Assembly (NCBI GenBank): GCA_024402665.1
Contig: JAKSTI010000005.1
Location: 1 to 64,000 of the forward strand
Length of the DNA: 64,000 nucleotides
Direction: 5' to 3'
DNA from: Treponema sp.
GTDB lineage: Bacteria; Spirochaetota; Spirochaetia; Treponematales; Treponemataceae
How positions within the stretch are numbered: the stretch's first letter is position 1; the number at the start of each line of letters is the position of its first letter. Under the pieces are notes generated by a model. It had not been told where the DNA came from, ran no database searches, and saw only the letters and a list, made by a program, of their open reading frames with translations. Shown in pieces: positions 25,537-35,205 of this stretch. Both the position numbers and the translations under genes were made by a program.

Positions 25537-27348
25537 TTATTGAATTAACTGAGTAAGAGTCTCGTTTAATTTTTTAGTTGTGCTGTCATTTGGATTAATT
25601 GCTACAACCTGTTTCAGATAGTACTGCGCTTTTCTATAATCTTTCTTTCCATAATAGATTTCATACAATCTGAAAAGAGCATCTGTATTTCTAGGATTTG
25701 CAATCAAACTTGAACGTAAATCTGCCAGCTGTGAATCTTCTCCCCGCTGAAGGAAGCTTCTCTGATAATACAAATAACTCTTGATTTTAGAAGAAGAATT
25801 ATTCATAAGATTATTAATCAGTGATAAAGAAGAATCTCTGCTGGAAACCTGACAATATGCATAAACATAAGTCTGAATGATTGTTTCATCGTTTTTATTT
25901 GAATTGTAAGCCTTTGTTGCAACATCAAAAGCTTCATTCTTTTTTCCAAGTTTAATGCAGACTGTTACATGACGCAAAATCAATTCTGGGTCTGATGGAA
26001 GTTTTGCAATCAAATCTTTACTGATTTCGTAAGCGCTGTTCCAGTTTTCTCTTAAAACAAGACCGTCCAGTGCATATTTCAATGCTTCTGTATTCTGAGG
26101 ATTTTTACTCAAAACCATCTGTGCAAGTTCATCTGCATATTTTCCTGCAACAGGTGCATCTGTTGATGAAGATAATTTTGCCGCAATCATAAGGGCATCT
26201 TCACTGTCAGGATAAAGTCTTAATGCTTTTTCAATTGTTTCTGTAGCAGCAGCGGCATTTTTACTCCACTCCAGCTGAACTCTTGAACGAAGCACAAGGT
26301 AATCCAAATCAGAATCATTCTGGCGGGCATACATATCAAGAAGAGATACGGCGTGAATATAATCAGATTTTTCTACAAAGATTTTTGCACGGAAAAGAAC
26401 AAATTCCAGGTCATTTGGAGTCTGCTGAAGAACTTTTGCAACATACTGTTCTGCCGCAGAATAATCTCTGTTTTTAAAAGAAAGATATGCATTCTGTTTT
26501 AAAACCTGCAAATCATTCTGGTTAGACTTAGCGATTGTTTCTACAACTTTTGCAGCCAGTTCATTTTTTCCGCTTTCACTAAGGATTTTAGAATAAGCAA
26601 GACAAATCTCTTTTGTATCTTTTGAATTTTCGTATGCAATTTTATAGTAATTTTCTGAACGGATTTTATCGTTTTTGCGTTCATACAAAATTCCTGCAAG
26701 ATAATTTGCAAGAACAGAAGTTTCATTTTCTTTTAAAGCAGCAGTGATTGCCTGTTCACACTGATCAAGAACTGTTTCGCCAGTTTTTGATGACATTAAA
26801 ACAAGACAAGGAAGCAATGTAGAAAGGAAATCTGTGTTGCCTGTACTTGAATCAAATACGCCGTTACGGGCAGAATTGATTGCGCCAATATAAGGATTAT
26901 CATCAGGGGCTGGATAAGAAACCCATGTTTGTCTTACAGAAGGCCAGACAGTCTCCATAATATAAGACGCAACTGCAACAAGAACCTTTTCATTATCAGC
27001 ATATTCGCTTTCTGTTTTTTTGAATTTTGCCATTGCAGTTTTTAATGAGTCAGGAGATCCGTTTTCTACAAGTTTGATTATATCACTGTCAATTTTATTA
27101 AAATAAGAATAATTTTTTGAAGCACCAGGAAGTTTTGTAGAATTACCGCCACCGATTAATGTGCCGCCTCCTGTAGAAACTTCCTGTTCCTGTGTTTCTG
27201 AAGAATCCTGTTTTGATTTTTCCTGTTCTTCTACAAATTTTTCAGCTGCCTTTTTCTTGTTAGAAAATGCAAAAGTACTTTCCGCAAAAATCATGGAAAG
27301 TAAAGGAATGAGGAAAATTGATTTTTTAAGAAACTTCTTGTTTTTCAA
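25537..27348 (-). CDS. Exported TPR-repeat protein
   Basis: 603 residues. The start codon is TTG at 27346-27348 with GGAAG upstream; no in-frame ATG gives a better start. A signal peptide (about 1-28, FLIPLLSMIFAESTFAFS) is followed by a Ser/Gln/Gly-rich linker and at least ten TPR-like helical pairs: NETSVLANYLAGILYERKND, LEFVLFRAKIFVEKSDYIHA, and the classic end RKAQYYLKQVVAINPNDST. It is a periplasmic or outer-membrane scaffold; partners unknown. It lies 40 bases downstream of a membrane-protein gene on the same strand. Confidence 0.88.
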   Translation of the reverse strand: MKNKKFLKKSIFLIPLLSMIFAESTFAFSNKKKAAEKFVEEQEKSKQDSSETQEQEVSTGGGTLIGGGNSTKLPGASKNYSYFNKIDSDIIKLVENGSPDSLKTAMAKFKKTESEYADNEKVLVAVASYIMETVWPSVRQTWVSYPAPDDNPYIGAINSARNGVFDSSTGNTDFLSTLLPCLVLMSSKTGETVLDQCEQAITAALKENETSVLANYLAGILYERKNDKIRSENYYKIAYENSKDTKEICLAYSKILSESGKNELAAKVVETIAKSNQNDLQVLKQNAYLSFKNRDYSAAEQYVAKVLQQTPNDLEFVLFRAKIFVEKSDYIHAVSLLDMYARQNDSDLDYLVLRSRVQLEWSKNAAAATETIEKALRLYPDSEDALMIAAKLSSSTDAPVAGKYADELAQMVLSKNPQNTEALKYALDGLVLRENWNSAYEISKDLIAKLPSDPELILRHVTVCIKLGKKNEAFDVATKAYNSNKNDETIIQTYVYAYCQVSSRDSSLSLINNLMNNSSSKIKSYLYYQRSFLQRGEDSQLADLRSSLIANPRNTDALFRLYEIYYGKKDYRKAQYYLKQVVAINPNDSTTKKLNETLTQLIQ

Positions 27349-27388
27349 ATCACTTCCGGCGCAAAACTGACGCAGCTAAAATCATAAA

Positions 27389-27988
27389 CTATGATTCTTC
27401 AGGAATTAATTCGTCGTCTTCGAACTGATTCATAGAGTCATTTCCATCGACGAAACCTTTTTTTCTCTGCTGAAAATAATAAATACCAAAAAGACTGAAG
27501 GCTGCAACAATGAACAAAACTGGTGCACAAATAACCATCAGCTGTCTGAATGGAACTGTAAAAACTTTCAGAGAGAACATAAGAAATAACAAACTAAATA
27601 AAAATAAAATTACAGAAGGAACAACAAAACCAGATGCTATTCTTCTATATTTGTATATACCTGCAATAAAAAGACTGAGTCCACAAATAAGACCTGTAAT
27701 TGGCCACAAACGGATCATTTTTAATTCAAGAGAAGGAATCATAACCCAGTATAAAAATAAACCAATAAATGTGAAGAAAAAACCGATGAACAACTGATAT
27801 GCACTTTTGGTAGCTTTAGTCAGGAATGTAACAGCAAGACCTGCAATCATAAGAAAAATTGGTAATATATCAAGAACTGCGGCATGCTGTTTATCTGAGG
27901 TAAAAATGGAAACTATAAAAATAAAAATGAATCCAATAATCGAAAAAGCTAATAATAAATTTAAGAAAAAGTATCCTTTTTTGTTCAT
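27389..27988 (-). CDS. Integral membrane protein, unknown
   Basis: 199 residues with about six hydrophobic segments (roughly 7-29, 36-57, 63-86, 92-110, 117-137 and 146-170) and an acidic C-terminal tail (QFEDDELIPEES). No family recognised. It is read divergently from the plus-strand lipoprotein gene and precedes the TPR protein, probably in one transcript. Ribosome site AAGGTG supports the ATG. Confidence 0.8.
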   Translation of the reverse strand: MNKKGYFFLNLLLAFSIIGFIFIFIVSIFTSDKQHAAVLDILPIFLMIAGLAVTFLTKATKSAYQLFIGFFFTFIGLFLYWVMIPSLELKMIRLWPITGLICGLSLFIAGIYKYRRIASGFVVPSVILFLFSLLFLMFSLKVFTVPFRQLMVICAPVLFIVAAFSLFGIYYFQQRKKGFVDGNDSMNQFEDDELIPEES

Positions 27989-28023
27989 ATGAGCACCTTA
28001 TTCTCCCAATCAATTTTATCATA

Positions 28024-28052
28024 TTTACAATAACAATTCACTATGTTAAATT
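28024..28052 (+). promoter_or_regulatory. Candidate promoter giving a near-leaderless lipoprotein mRNA
   Basis: TTTACA (28024-28029), 17 bases, TAAATT (28047-28052). The predicted start lies at or next to the ATG at 28059, and no Shine-Dalgarno sequence is present. Confidence 0.4.
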
Positions 28053-28058
28053 AAAAAC

Positions 28059-29111
28059 ATGAAAATTATTTTAAAAACTGTTGGAATGTTTTTGTTCCTT
28101 TCTATATTTTCGGTAACTTTTTTTAGTTGCAATAAGACAAATACTACAGAATTATCTTCTCAGGATACATTTTTACAATATAAAGAAGCTTTGGAAACAC
28201 AGGTATTAACTCCTGAACAGAAATACAGCGTTTTGAACAAAATGACAAGCTTCCTTCTTGACCAGAAAAACTATCAGGATTTGATTATTCTTACTACAAA
28301 ATGGGTAGATGAAAACCCTGATGATATTTATAACTCATGGTGGCTTTTACAGGCAGCTCACGCATATCTTTCTTTAAATTCAGAACCAGTTGCAGAATAT
28401 TATTTTGACCGCATTTTGCACACATGCCCGGATTTGTACGTAGAAGGAAAATCTATTCACTTTATCTGTCTTCAGAACCTTATTCAGATTAGTAAAACTC
28501 CAAGTCACCGAATCAAATATTTTAACGAACTTATTACAAGATTCCCTCAGAATATTAACACAACTGAATTGTACCTTAGACTTGCTATTGAATACGAAAA
28601 CGATTATCAGTGGGATAAAGCTTTAAAAACATATGCACTTTTTGTTCAGCAGCCAGATGCTACAACAATTCAGATTGCTGGTGTTCCAGATGCCTATAAA
28701 AAAGCACGTCAGCTCATTGATTTTAACAGTTCTTCTAAAGACTGGACTTTTGAAACATTAAATGGACTTACAAAAGCTGTTCAGACTGCAATTAAAAATT
28801 ATGATGCATGGACTCTGGACAAATATAAGGCAAAAGTAAACTTCTTTACAATGTCATGGAACAAGGATGAAAACTACACAGATTCTCAGGATGATTTCTC
28901 TATGGCAAACTGGATGTACGGTAACTCAATCCGCTTCAGCCCTACTCTTGATGAATCTTCTTCATCTAACGAAGCATACTTAAAAACATGGGGATGGAAC
29001 GATTACGTTTCTACCTGGTATTTCTACTTTAGAAAAATTGACTTCCCTCTTAATCCAGAAATTAACGGTAACTGGGAATGGGCAGGAATTTACATAGGTA
29101 ACAAGCTCTAA
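28059..29111 (+). CDS. TPR-type lipoprotein
   Basis: 350 residues. The signal peptide ends in lipobox TFFSC (Cys24). Residues 35-230 contain TPR-like helical repeats (YNSWWLLQAAHAYLSLNSEP, YLRLAIEYENDYQWDKAL). The C-terminal 100 residues are Trp/Tyr-rich and unlike TPR (DYVSTWYFYFRKIDFPLNPE). It overlaps the lytic transglycosylase gene by 1 base (TAATG), so the two products probably act together in peptidoglycan or envelope work. No ribosome site precedes the ATG. Confidence 0.87.
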   Translation: MKIILKTVGMFLFLSIFSVTFFSCNKTNTTELSSQDTFLQYKEALETQVLTPEQKYSVLNKMTSFLLDQKNYQDLIILTTKWVDENPDDIYNSWWLLQAAHAYLSLNSEPVAEYYFDRILHTCPDLYVEGKSIHFICLQNLIQISKTPSHRIKYFNELITRFPQNINTTELYLRLAIEYENDYQWDKALKTYALFVQQPDATTIQIAGVPDAYKKARQLIDFNSSSKDWTFETLNGLTKAVQTAIKNYDAWTLDKYKAKVNFFTMSWNKDENYTDSQDDFSMANWMYGNSIRFSPTLDESSSSNEAYLKTWGWNDYVSTWYFYFRKIDFPLNPEINGNWEWAGIYIGNKL

Positions 29112-30265
29112 TGCAGAAAATATTGCGCCAACTTTCTATCACAATATTATTATGCTCATCTCTTTATACTGCGTCTGCCACAACAAGGGCTTTTTATTCA
29201 GATGATAACGAAAAGCCATCTATTCAATCTGCAGAAACAATTTTAAGAACAGGGGAACACAACGAATTAAGTTTTCTTGGAAAACCCCAGCGCCTTTATA
29301 ACGACCTGTTTCTTTCAGGATATGACCGCCCGGAAGTTGAAGAATTCAGAAAAGTCTTTCTGTCTCCCAGATACAATTCCCTGTTAAATTCCTCTATGGA
29401 AGATGCACTGGAACTCCGACTTTTTGTTAGAAAGCAGCTGGAACTGGAAAACATGCCGCCGGAACTTGAATATCTGCCTGTTGTAGAATCCTATTATAAG
29501 ACAAAAGCTAAATCCAGATCCGGGGCACTGGGTTTATGGCAGTTTATGTCAAACAGCGTTTATCCATATCTAACCCTTAATGATTATGTTGATGAACGAC
29601 TTGATCCATGGAAAGAAACTACTGCCGCAATAAAAAAACTTCAGGATAATTACAGAATTTTTGGTGACTGGCTTCTTGCAATTGGTGCTTACAACTGTGG
29701 TGCCGGTGCTATGTCCAGAGCCCTTGCTAAAGCAGAAAAAAAAGATTTCTGGTATTTAGTAGAAAAGGAACTTCTTCCAAAACAGACAAGAGACTATGTT
29801 CCAAAACTTCTTGCAATTGCAGATCTTGTAATTAATGCAGATTACTACGGAACAGGCACTTCACTTCATAAAGAAGAATACGAAACTTTGTATAATGAAG
29901 TAAACGGTCTTTTTGATTACGTTACTGTTCAGAAGGCATATTCATTAAAAACTCTTGCCCAGGAAATGCGGATTGATACAGATACAATTTTGCTTCTTAA
30001 TCCCTCTTTCATAGAAGGATTCACTCATCCTGTAAAAGAATCAACTATCAGAGTTCCTCTTGGTATGGGCGAATCTGCACAGGAAGCACTGGCAAATATT
30101 AAACCAATTGATTTTCCGATCAAATACAAAGTTGTTAAAGGAGATACCCTGTGGGGAATTTCCAAACATTTTGGTGTAACCGTAAGCGCCATTTGCGAAT
30201 TAAATAATATAAAGGAGAATTCGGTGCTTAGTATAGGAAAAATTCTTTATATTCCTTCAAAATAA
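29111..30265 (+). CDS. Membrane/periplasmic lytic transglycosylase with LysM (MltD-like)
   Basis: 384 residues. Signal peptide (1-24). The SLT/goose-lysozyme-like domain (about 110-250) carries catalytic Glu126 in EYLPVVESYYKTKAKS, then SGALGLWQFM and YNCGAGAMSRALAKAE (substrate-binding motif, normally AYN-x-G). One LysM domain (about 337-382, YKVVKGDTLWGISKHFGVTV) binds peptidoglycan. It cleaves glycan strands to 1,6-anhydroMurNAc products. Translation is coupled to the preceding TPR lipoprotein; an OmpA-like gene follows after 15 bases. Confidence 0.95.
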   Translation: MQKILRQLSITILLCSSLYTASATTRAFYSDDNEKPSIQSAETILRTGEHNELSFLGKPQRLYNDLFLSGYDRPEVEEFRKVFLSPRYNSLLNSSMEDALELRLFVRKQLELENMPPELEYLPVVESYYKTKAKSRSGALGLWQFMSNSVYPYLTLNDYVDERLDPWKETTAAIKKLQDNYRIFGDWLLAIGAYNCGAGAMSRALAKAEKKDFWYLVEKELLPKQTRDYVPKLLAIADLVINADYYGTGTSLHKEEYETLYNEVNGLFDYVTVQKAYSLKTLAQEMRIDTDTILLLNPSFIEGFTHPVKESTIRVPLGMGESAQEALANIKPIDFPIKYKVVKGDTLWGISKHFGVTVSAICELNNIKENSVLSIGKILYIPSK

Positions 30266-30280
30266 GACGATAATTTACTG

Positions 30281-31615
30281 ATGAAAGTAAAAACAATAGT
30301 ATCAGGTATTTTGGCATTAGGATTAATTTCTTCTGCCTTTGCAATTCCAAAAGGAACTGTAGAATCAACCAGCAGAGTTGACTGGGTAAGCAAAAAATTC
30401 ATTTCAAATATCTCAATGGATACAGTAAAGGCACAGCTTCAGATGCCATCTGGAAAAAAACAGGCTTCTGCCCATATCAAAATGAAGATGCCTCAAGTTA
30501 TCCAGCGCCCGCTTTTAAGTCTTTATGTAGATTCCAGACGCAGATTATCTGATTACATACTTTCAGACGAAATTTCCCTTGTTGATGTTTACAACATGAT
30601 TAACAACGGATACAAAACTCCTGATGTATTTTCAAGCGATTCAAAAAAATTAAATACAACAAATACAATTGATATAAATGGCATGGTTGCAGATCTTGTA
30701 AAACATCCTGTTGCATATACTCCGGAAGAACCAATTGAATCTGTACCTTCACGTCCATATACAGGAATTATTATTGACGCAAGAGGCAAACTTCCAGTTC
30801 ATGGTGAATATATAAAAGACAATGCAAGTCCATGTTTTTTCCCAACAATCTGGGATGAAAATATGAATGTTATTTATGAAAAAAGCGTTGTTCAGCCATC
30901 TGTAATTCGTGAAAAAGGACTTATTGCTTACGATTTCCAGCAGGAAACTTCAGAAAGAATTGGTTCAGATCCACTTTATATCAGAGCTGTTGAAGTTTTT
31001 GGTCGTAACAGAACAGACCCTATTATTAAAAGAAGCGATGCTTTGAAAATTCTGACAGTTCCAGAAAACGTAAAATTATTGAATGAAGGCAAAGTTGTAA
31101 TCCTTCTTGATAAGCAGAATCTTGTTTATGATGTATCTGTTTCTGAAAAAGACGAAGCATACTATGTTCTTATTGAAAAAATCAGAGGACAGCAGCTTAC
31201 AAATCTTGATCCTTCAATCCACTTTGAAGATGATGACGGTACTTTAAAATATATTGTTCAGCTTAATTTCTATCCTGATTCGGCAAAACTTCTTCCTGGT
31301 GAAGATAAACGCATTAATCTTATTGTTGAGGATTTAAGAAAGATTCTTGATGAAAACGGATACACAGTTTTGATTGAAGGTCATACCGCAGATGTTGGAA
31401 AACCAGTTGGCCAGTTGAATCTTTCTGTTGACCGAGCCCTTACAGTAATGAATGCATTAATTGCACAGGGACTTGATAAAAACATTTTCTCTTACAAAGG
31501 TTATGGTGGAACTGATCCTGTAGCAACAAACACTACAGAAGAAGGTCGTGCACAAAACAGACGTGTAGAGATTATTGCAAAACCAAGGGCAACTTATATC
31601 CAGAGAGACTGGTAG
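30281..31615 (+). CDS. OmpA-family peptidoglycan-binding envelope protein
   Basis: 444 residues. Signal peptide (1-22, ending SSAFA). The N-terminal 300 residues are of unknown fold. The C-terminal OmpA/MotB domain (about 325-435) shows IVQLNFYPDSAKLLPGEDK, VLIEGHTADVG (conserved Asp) and NLSVDRALTVMNALI with the Arg that grips diaminopimelate, then GRAQNRRVEIIAK. It probably anchors the outer membrane or a complex to peptidoglycan. Third gene of the lipoprotein-transglycosylase trio. The ribosome site is weak, suggesting coupling. Confidence 0.93.
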   Translation: MKVKTIVSGILALGLISSAFAIPKGTVESTSRVDWVSKKFISNISMDTVKAQLQMPSGKKQASAHIKMKMPQVIQRPLLSLYVDSRRRLSDYILSDEISLVDVYNMINNGYKTPDVFSSDSKKLNTTNTIDINGMVADLVKHPVAYTPEEPIESVPSRPYTGIIIDARGKLPVHGEYIKDNASPCFFPTIWDENMNVIYEKSVVQPSVIREKGLIAYDFQQETSERIGSDPLYIRAVEVFGRNRTDPIIKRSDALKILTVPENVKLLNEGKVVILLDKQNLVYDVSVSEKDEAYYVLIEKIRGQQLTNLDPSIHFEDDDGTLKYIVQLNFYPDSAKLLPGEDKRINLIVEDLRKILDENGYTVLIEGHTADVGKPVGQLNLSVDRALTVMNALIAQGLDKNIFSYKGYGGTDPVATNTTEEGRAQNRRVEIIAKPRATYIQRDW

Positions 31616-31633
31616 TTAAAAGAATAATTCAAA

Positions 31634-33781
31634 TTAAAACTTAACAATCATAAGGGAGTTTTTGGTATATTCAGGCATAAAAGTTTTCTGTTCACCAGTT
31701 TCAAACTGAACCCTGATTACCAGCTCCCCTTCTTTTCTTTCACAATTAATTACAACACCATAGCCATAATCATCATGATAAACTTTGGTGCCTTTTTTCC
31801 ACTTCAAATCTTCATCAGTAACACCAGTTCCAGCAGAATCACCAAAACCATAAGGGGCACTTCCAAGAACTCTGAATGCACTGGCTGAATCACAAATAAA
31901 AGGACTTGGTCTCATATACTGCCAGCTTCCATACATAACACGCTGTGAAGTTGAAGTGATGAACAAATCATTTTTAGCACGGGTAATTCCTACATAAAAA
32001 AGACGACGCTCTTCTTCAAGTTCAGCACCAACTTTTTCTATTCTAGGGAACACACCTTCTTCCATTCCGGTAATAATTACCTTATTGAATTCAAGACCTT
32101 TTGTATTATGAACAGTAATCAAGGTAACTGAATCATCTGGAACATTTTCATTTTCCACATCAAGAGAACGATCAAGATTAATTGCATCAAGAAATTCTAC
32201 AAGTCCCTGCTTAGAACATTCATATACAGCCGCACTGTTTACAAGTTCATCAAGATTGGCAACCCGCTGAGTTCCTTCAATTTCATCTGAAGCCTTATAA
32301 AATTCTTCAAGAGAAAAAAGATTAATGATTTTTCTGATGAAACTTGAAAGATTAAGTCCTTCTGCATCATCAAAGAAAGTTGAAAGTTCTTCAAAATTCT
32401 TTACAAAATTCGTTGCCCCTTCTTTTGCGGCTTTTGGAAAAGATGAAGAAAGTTCTTTTACAGCATCAATAAGATTTGTGAATTCTCCTGTTGGAATAAC
32501 TGCCTTTTCCATGATGCTGTCCTGTTTTTTTTCACCAATACCACGGGCTGGTTTATTAATAACACGACGGAACGAAATTTCATCTCTTGGATTTGCACAC
32601 AAAGCAATATAAGCCAGAGTGTCTTTAATTTCTTCACGCTCATAGAATTTTAAGGAACCAACTACTTTGTAAGGGATTTTTCTGTGTAAAAATTCTTTTT
32701 CAAAATTCAAAGACTGAGCGTTAGTTCTGTACAAAATTGCCCAGTCTTTATAACTTGCACCGGCACTTAAAGAACGCATAATCAAATCGGCACAGAAAGT
32801 TGATTCAGCCCCCTGATCTGGAAGAAAAGCAATTACTGGCATTCCACCTTCTTCTCTGGCAGGAACAAGAGTTTTTCCAAGACGATTTGCATTTTTACTG
32901 ACAACAAGATTTGCCGCGTTCAAAATATTTCCAGTAGAGCGATAGTTTGTTTCAAGACGAATTACTTTTGTATCTTTAAATTCATCCGGAAAAGACAAAA
33001 TATTTCTTACTTCGGCACCACGGAATTTATAAATAGACTGGTCATCATCACCAACTACGCAAACATAAGCAGGATTATCAGTTTTAATACCAGAAAGTTC
33101 CTGAAGCAATTTGTACTGGGCAATATTTGAGTCCTGATACTCATCAACCATTACAACTTTAAATCTGGAATGGATACTGGCAGCAATTGCAGGGTCCGAT
33201 TGAAGAAGTTCATAAGGCAAAGTGATTAAATCACCAAAGTCGGTATTTCCGGTAGCTCTAAGTCTTTTCTGATATTCATAATAAATTGCAGGAATATCAA
33301 GGTCGCTGGCTAACATAGACAAATCATCTTCTGGGGTAAGACAATAGTCTTTTGCAAGAGCAATCTGCTTTGCCGCCATTTTAGCTTCTTTTACACTTAA
33401 GGAAGGAACCGCTTTTCTAACAAGAACGGCCATGTCATCATCGTCATATACAGTAAAATTTGGTTCAAGGCCAATGTTTTCTGCATAACGGCGAAGAAAC
33501 CAGGCGCCAAAAGAATGGAATGTTTTTATCTGAGCACCAGCGGCTCTTGGTTCAAGAGAGATTGCTCTTTCGCGCATTTCGTTGGCCGCTTTTTTTGTAA
33601 ATGTAACCGCAAGAATAGAATAAGGATCAATATGCTTTTCGCTGATTAAATAAGAAATTTTTGTAGTGATTACCCTGGTTTTTCCAGATCCTGCACCAGC
33701 AAGAATTAAGAGAGGACTATTTTCATGTTGAACCGCCTCCAGCTGCTGTGGATTCAGTTGTTTTAAATAATCATCAAGCAT
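31634..33781 (-). CDS. UvrD/PcrA/Rep-family ATP-dependent DNA helicase
   Basis: 715 residues, the usual length for SF1A helicases. Motifs are in order: Walker A ILAGAGSGKTRVIT (about 26-39), Ia AVTFTKKAANEMRER, II VMVDEYQDSN, III VVGDDDQSIYKFRGAE, IV ETNYRSTGNI, V TVHNTKGLEFNKVII and VI RRLFYVGITRAKNDL. It unwinds DNA in repair and replication restart. The C-terminal 60 residues resemble the PcrA-type RNAP-binding Tudor region (GTKVYHDDYGYGVVINCERK), favouring PcrA/UvrD over Rep. It lies 2 bases after rimO, last in the ftsH operon. Confidence 0.95.
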   Translation of the reverse strand: MLDDYLKQLNPQQLEAVQHENSPLLILAGAGSGKTRVITTKISYLISEKHIDPYSILAVTFTKKAANEMRERAISLEPRAAGAQIKTFHSFGAWFLRRYAENIGLEPNFTVYDDDDMAVLVRKAVPSLSVKEAKMAAKQIALAKDYCLTPEDDLSMLASDLDIPAIYYEYQKRLRATGNTDFGDLITLPYELLQSDPAIAASIHSRFKVVMVDEYQDSNIAQYKLLQELSGIKTDNPAYVCVVGDDDQSIYKFRGAEVRNILSFPDEFKDTKVIRLETNYRSTGNILNAANLVVSKNANRLGKTLVPAREEGGMPVIAFLPDQGAESTFCADLIMRSLSAGASYKDWAILYRTNAQSLNFEKEFLHRKIPYKVVGSLKFYEREEIKDTLAYIALCANPRDEISFRRVINKPARGIGEKKQDSIMEKAVIPTGEFTNLIDAVKELSSSFPKAAKEGATNFVKNFEELSTFFDDAEGLNLSSFIRKIINLFSLEEFYKASDEIEGTQRVANLDELVNSAAVYECSKQGLVEFLDAINLDRSLDVENENVPDDSVTLITVHNTKGLEFNKVIITGMEEGVFPRIEKVGAELEEERRLFYVGITRAKNDLFITSTSQRVMYGSWQYMRPSPFICDSASAFRVLGSAPYGFGDSAGTGVTDEDLKWKKGTKVYHDDYGYGVVINCERKEGELVIRVQFETGEQKTFMPEYTKNSLMIVKF

Positions 33782-33783
33782 AT

Positions 33784-35205
33784 TTAGTAAACAAATTTCA
33801 AACTGGAATTATTAGTTCTTGCTTTCTTAAGTTTTAAGAATCGGGCATCTAAGTCAACACCTGTAACTGCAAGAATTTTTACAACTACAACATTGCCTGT
33901 TTCAATATTTTTTGCCTGTTCAGAATCATCTGCGTCATAACGGATAACAACAGATCCGTCAACCTCAGGAGCCTGGAACCATGCACGGCCAATTGCAAGT
34001 CCTTCAGAAGAATCTTCTGCAACTTCTTCATCAATACTGATGATTTCTTCAACAAGAACTTCAACTTCTCTTCCAACAAAAGCTTCAAGAGTTTTTGCTG
34101 TTAATTCAGACTGAATCTGTTCAAGGCGCTCTGCTCTTTTTGCGGCAACTTTTTTAGAAACCTGTGGCTTCATACTGTAAGCAGGAGTATCTTCTTCTCT
34201 GCTGTAAGGGAAACAACCAGACCAGGAAGGGCTAATTGCTTTTAAAAAGTTTACAGTATTTTCAGCTGCTTCATCAGTTTCTCCTGGGAAACCTGTAAGG
34301 AAAGTTGTTCTAAGGAAACAGTCGGGCAATTCTTTTTTTAATGTATTAATAAGTTCAACATATTTTGAAGAAGGACCAACTCTGTTCATTGCAACAATAA
34401 TATTGTCATCACCACTCTGGAATGGAATATCAAAATAATGAAGGAATCTTGGGTCTTTTTTCAAAACAGGGATTATATCTTTATTAAAGTGATCAGGATG
34501 AATATAAAGAAGACGCACAATAAAATCGCCTTTTAATAAAGAAATCTGTTCAAGCAAAAAGCACAATCCGCTCTTACCTTCACAAGCCTTATCTGCCTCA
34601 TATGCAGCAAGATCCTGACCAATCAGATTTATTTCATAAACGCCCTGTTCAATAAGCCCCTTTATTTCTTCAATAATGGAATCTACAGGACGGCTTCTTA
34701 CTTCACCACGAATCAATGGAATTGCACAGAAAGAACAATGGTTTGAACAGCCTTCTGTTATTTTTACAAAAGCGGCACCGTGATAGTTAAATAAATAAGG
34801 ACGATTTCCACAAGAAATTCCTTCCTGAGGGAATGTCTGCTGACAACGGTTTCCTTTTGAAACAGAGTCCATAAATTCAACAATTTTTTCAAGGCTTCCG
34901 TTTCCAAAGATTCCGTCTAATTCTGGAATTGATTCATAAAGCTGCTGAGAATAACGTTCTGCAAGACAACCTGTAAGAATAATTTTTGCATCAGGATAAT
35001 TATTCTTAACATTATAAATTGCGTCGATTGATTCTTTTTTTGCTGATTCAATGAAGCCGCAGGAATTGATTAAAATAAAATCGGCTTCATCTGCATTAAG
35101 AGTAACCTGGTACCCGTTCTTAACTAAAAATCCAATTAATAATTCACCATCAGTCTGATTTTTTGCACAACCATGATTATCAATAAAAAATTTAGTCAAG
35201 TTCAA
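33784..35205 (-). CDS. rimO: Ribosomal protein S12 methylthiotransferase RimO
   Basis: 473 residues. N-terminal UPF0004 cysteines at 13 (HGCAKNQTDGE), 49 (NSCGF) and 80 (TGCLAER). Radical-SAM cluster cysteines at 153, 157 and 160 (EGCSNHCSFCAIP). C-terminal TRAM domain. HGCAKNQTDGE is the RimO form (C-x-KN-x2-D-x-E); MiaB has a different motif. It methylthiolates an Asp in ribosomal protein S12. The start is TTG, overlapping the rodZ-like gene by 14 bases; no ATG precedes the first cysteine motif. It lies 2 bases before the helicase gene. Confidence 0.95.
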   Translation of the reverse strand: MNLTKFFIDNHGCAKNQTDGELLIGFLVKNGYQVTLNADEADFILINSCGFIESAKKESIDAIYNVKNNYPDAKIILTGCLAERYSQQLYESIPELDGIFGNGSLEKIVEFMDSVSKGNRCQQTFPQEGISCGNRPYLFNYHGAAFVKITEGCSNHCSFCAIPLIRGEVRSRPVDSIIEEIKGLIEQGVYEINLIGQDLAAYEADKACEGKSGLCFLLEQISLLKGDFIVRLLYIHPDHFNKDIIPVLKKDPRFLHYFDIPFQSGDDNIIVAMNRVGPSSKYVELINTLKKELPDCFLRTTFLTGFPGETDEAAENTVNFLKAISPSWSGCFPYSREEDTPAYSMKPQVSKKVAAKRAERLEQIQSELTAKTLEAFVGREVEVLVEEIISIDEEVAEDSSEGLAIGRAWFQAPEVDGSVVIRYDADDSEQAKNIETGNVVVVKILAVTGVDLDARFLKLKKARTNNSSLKFVY

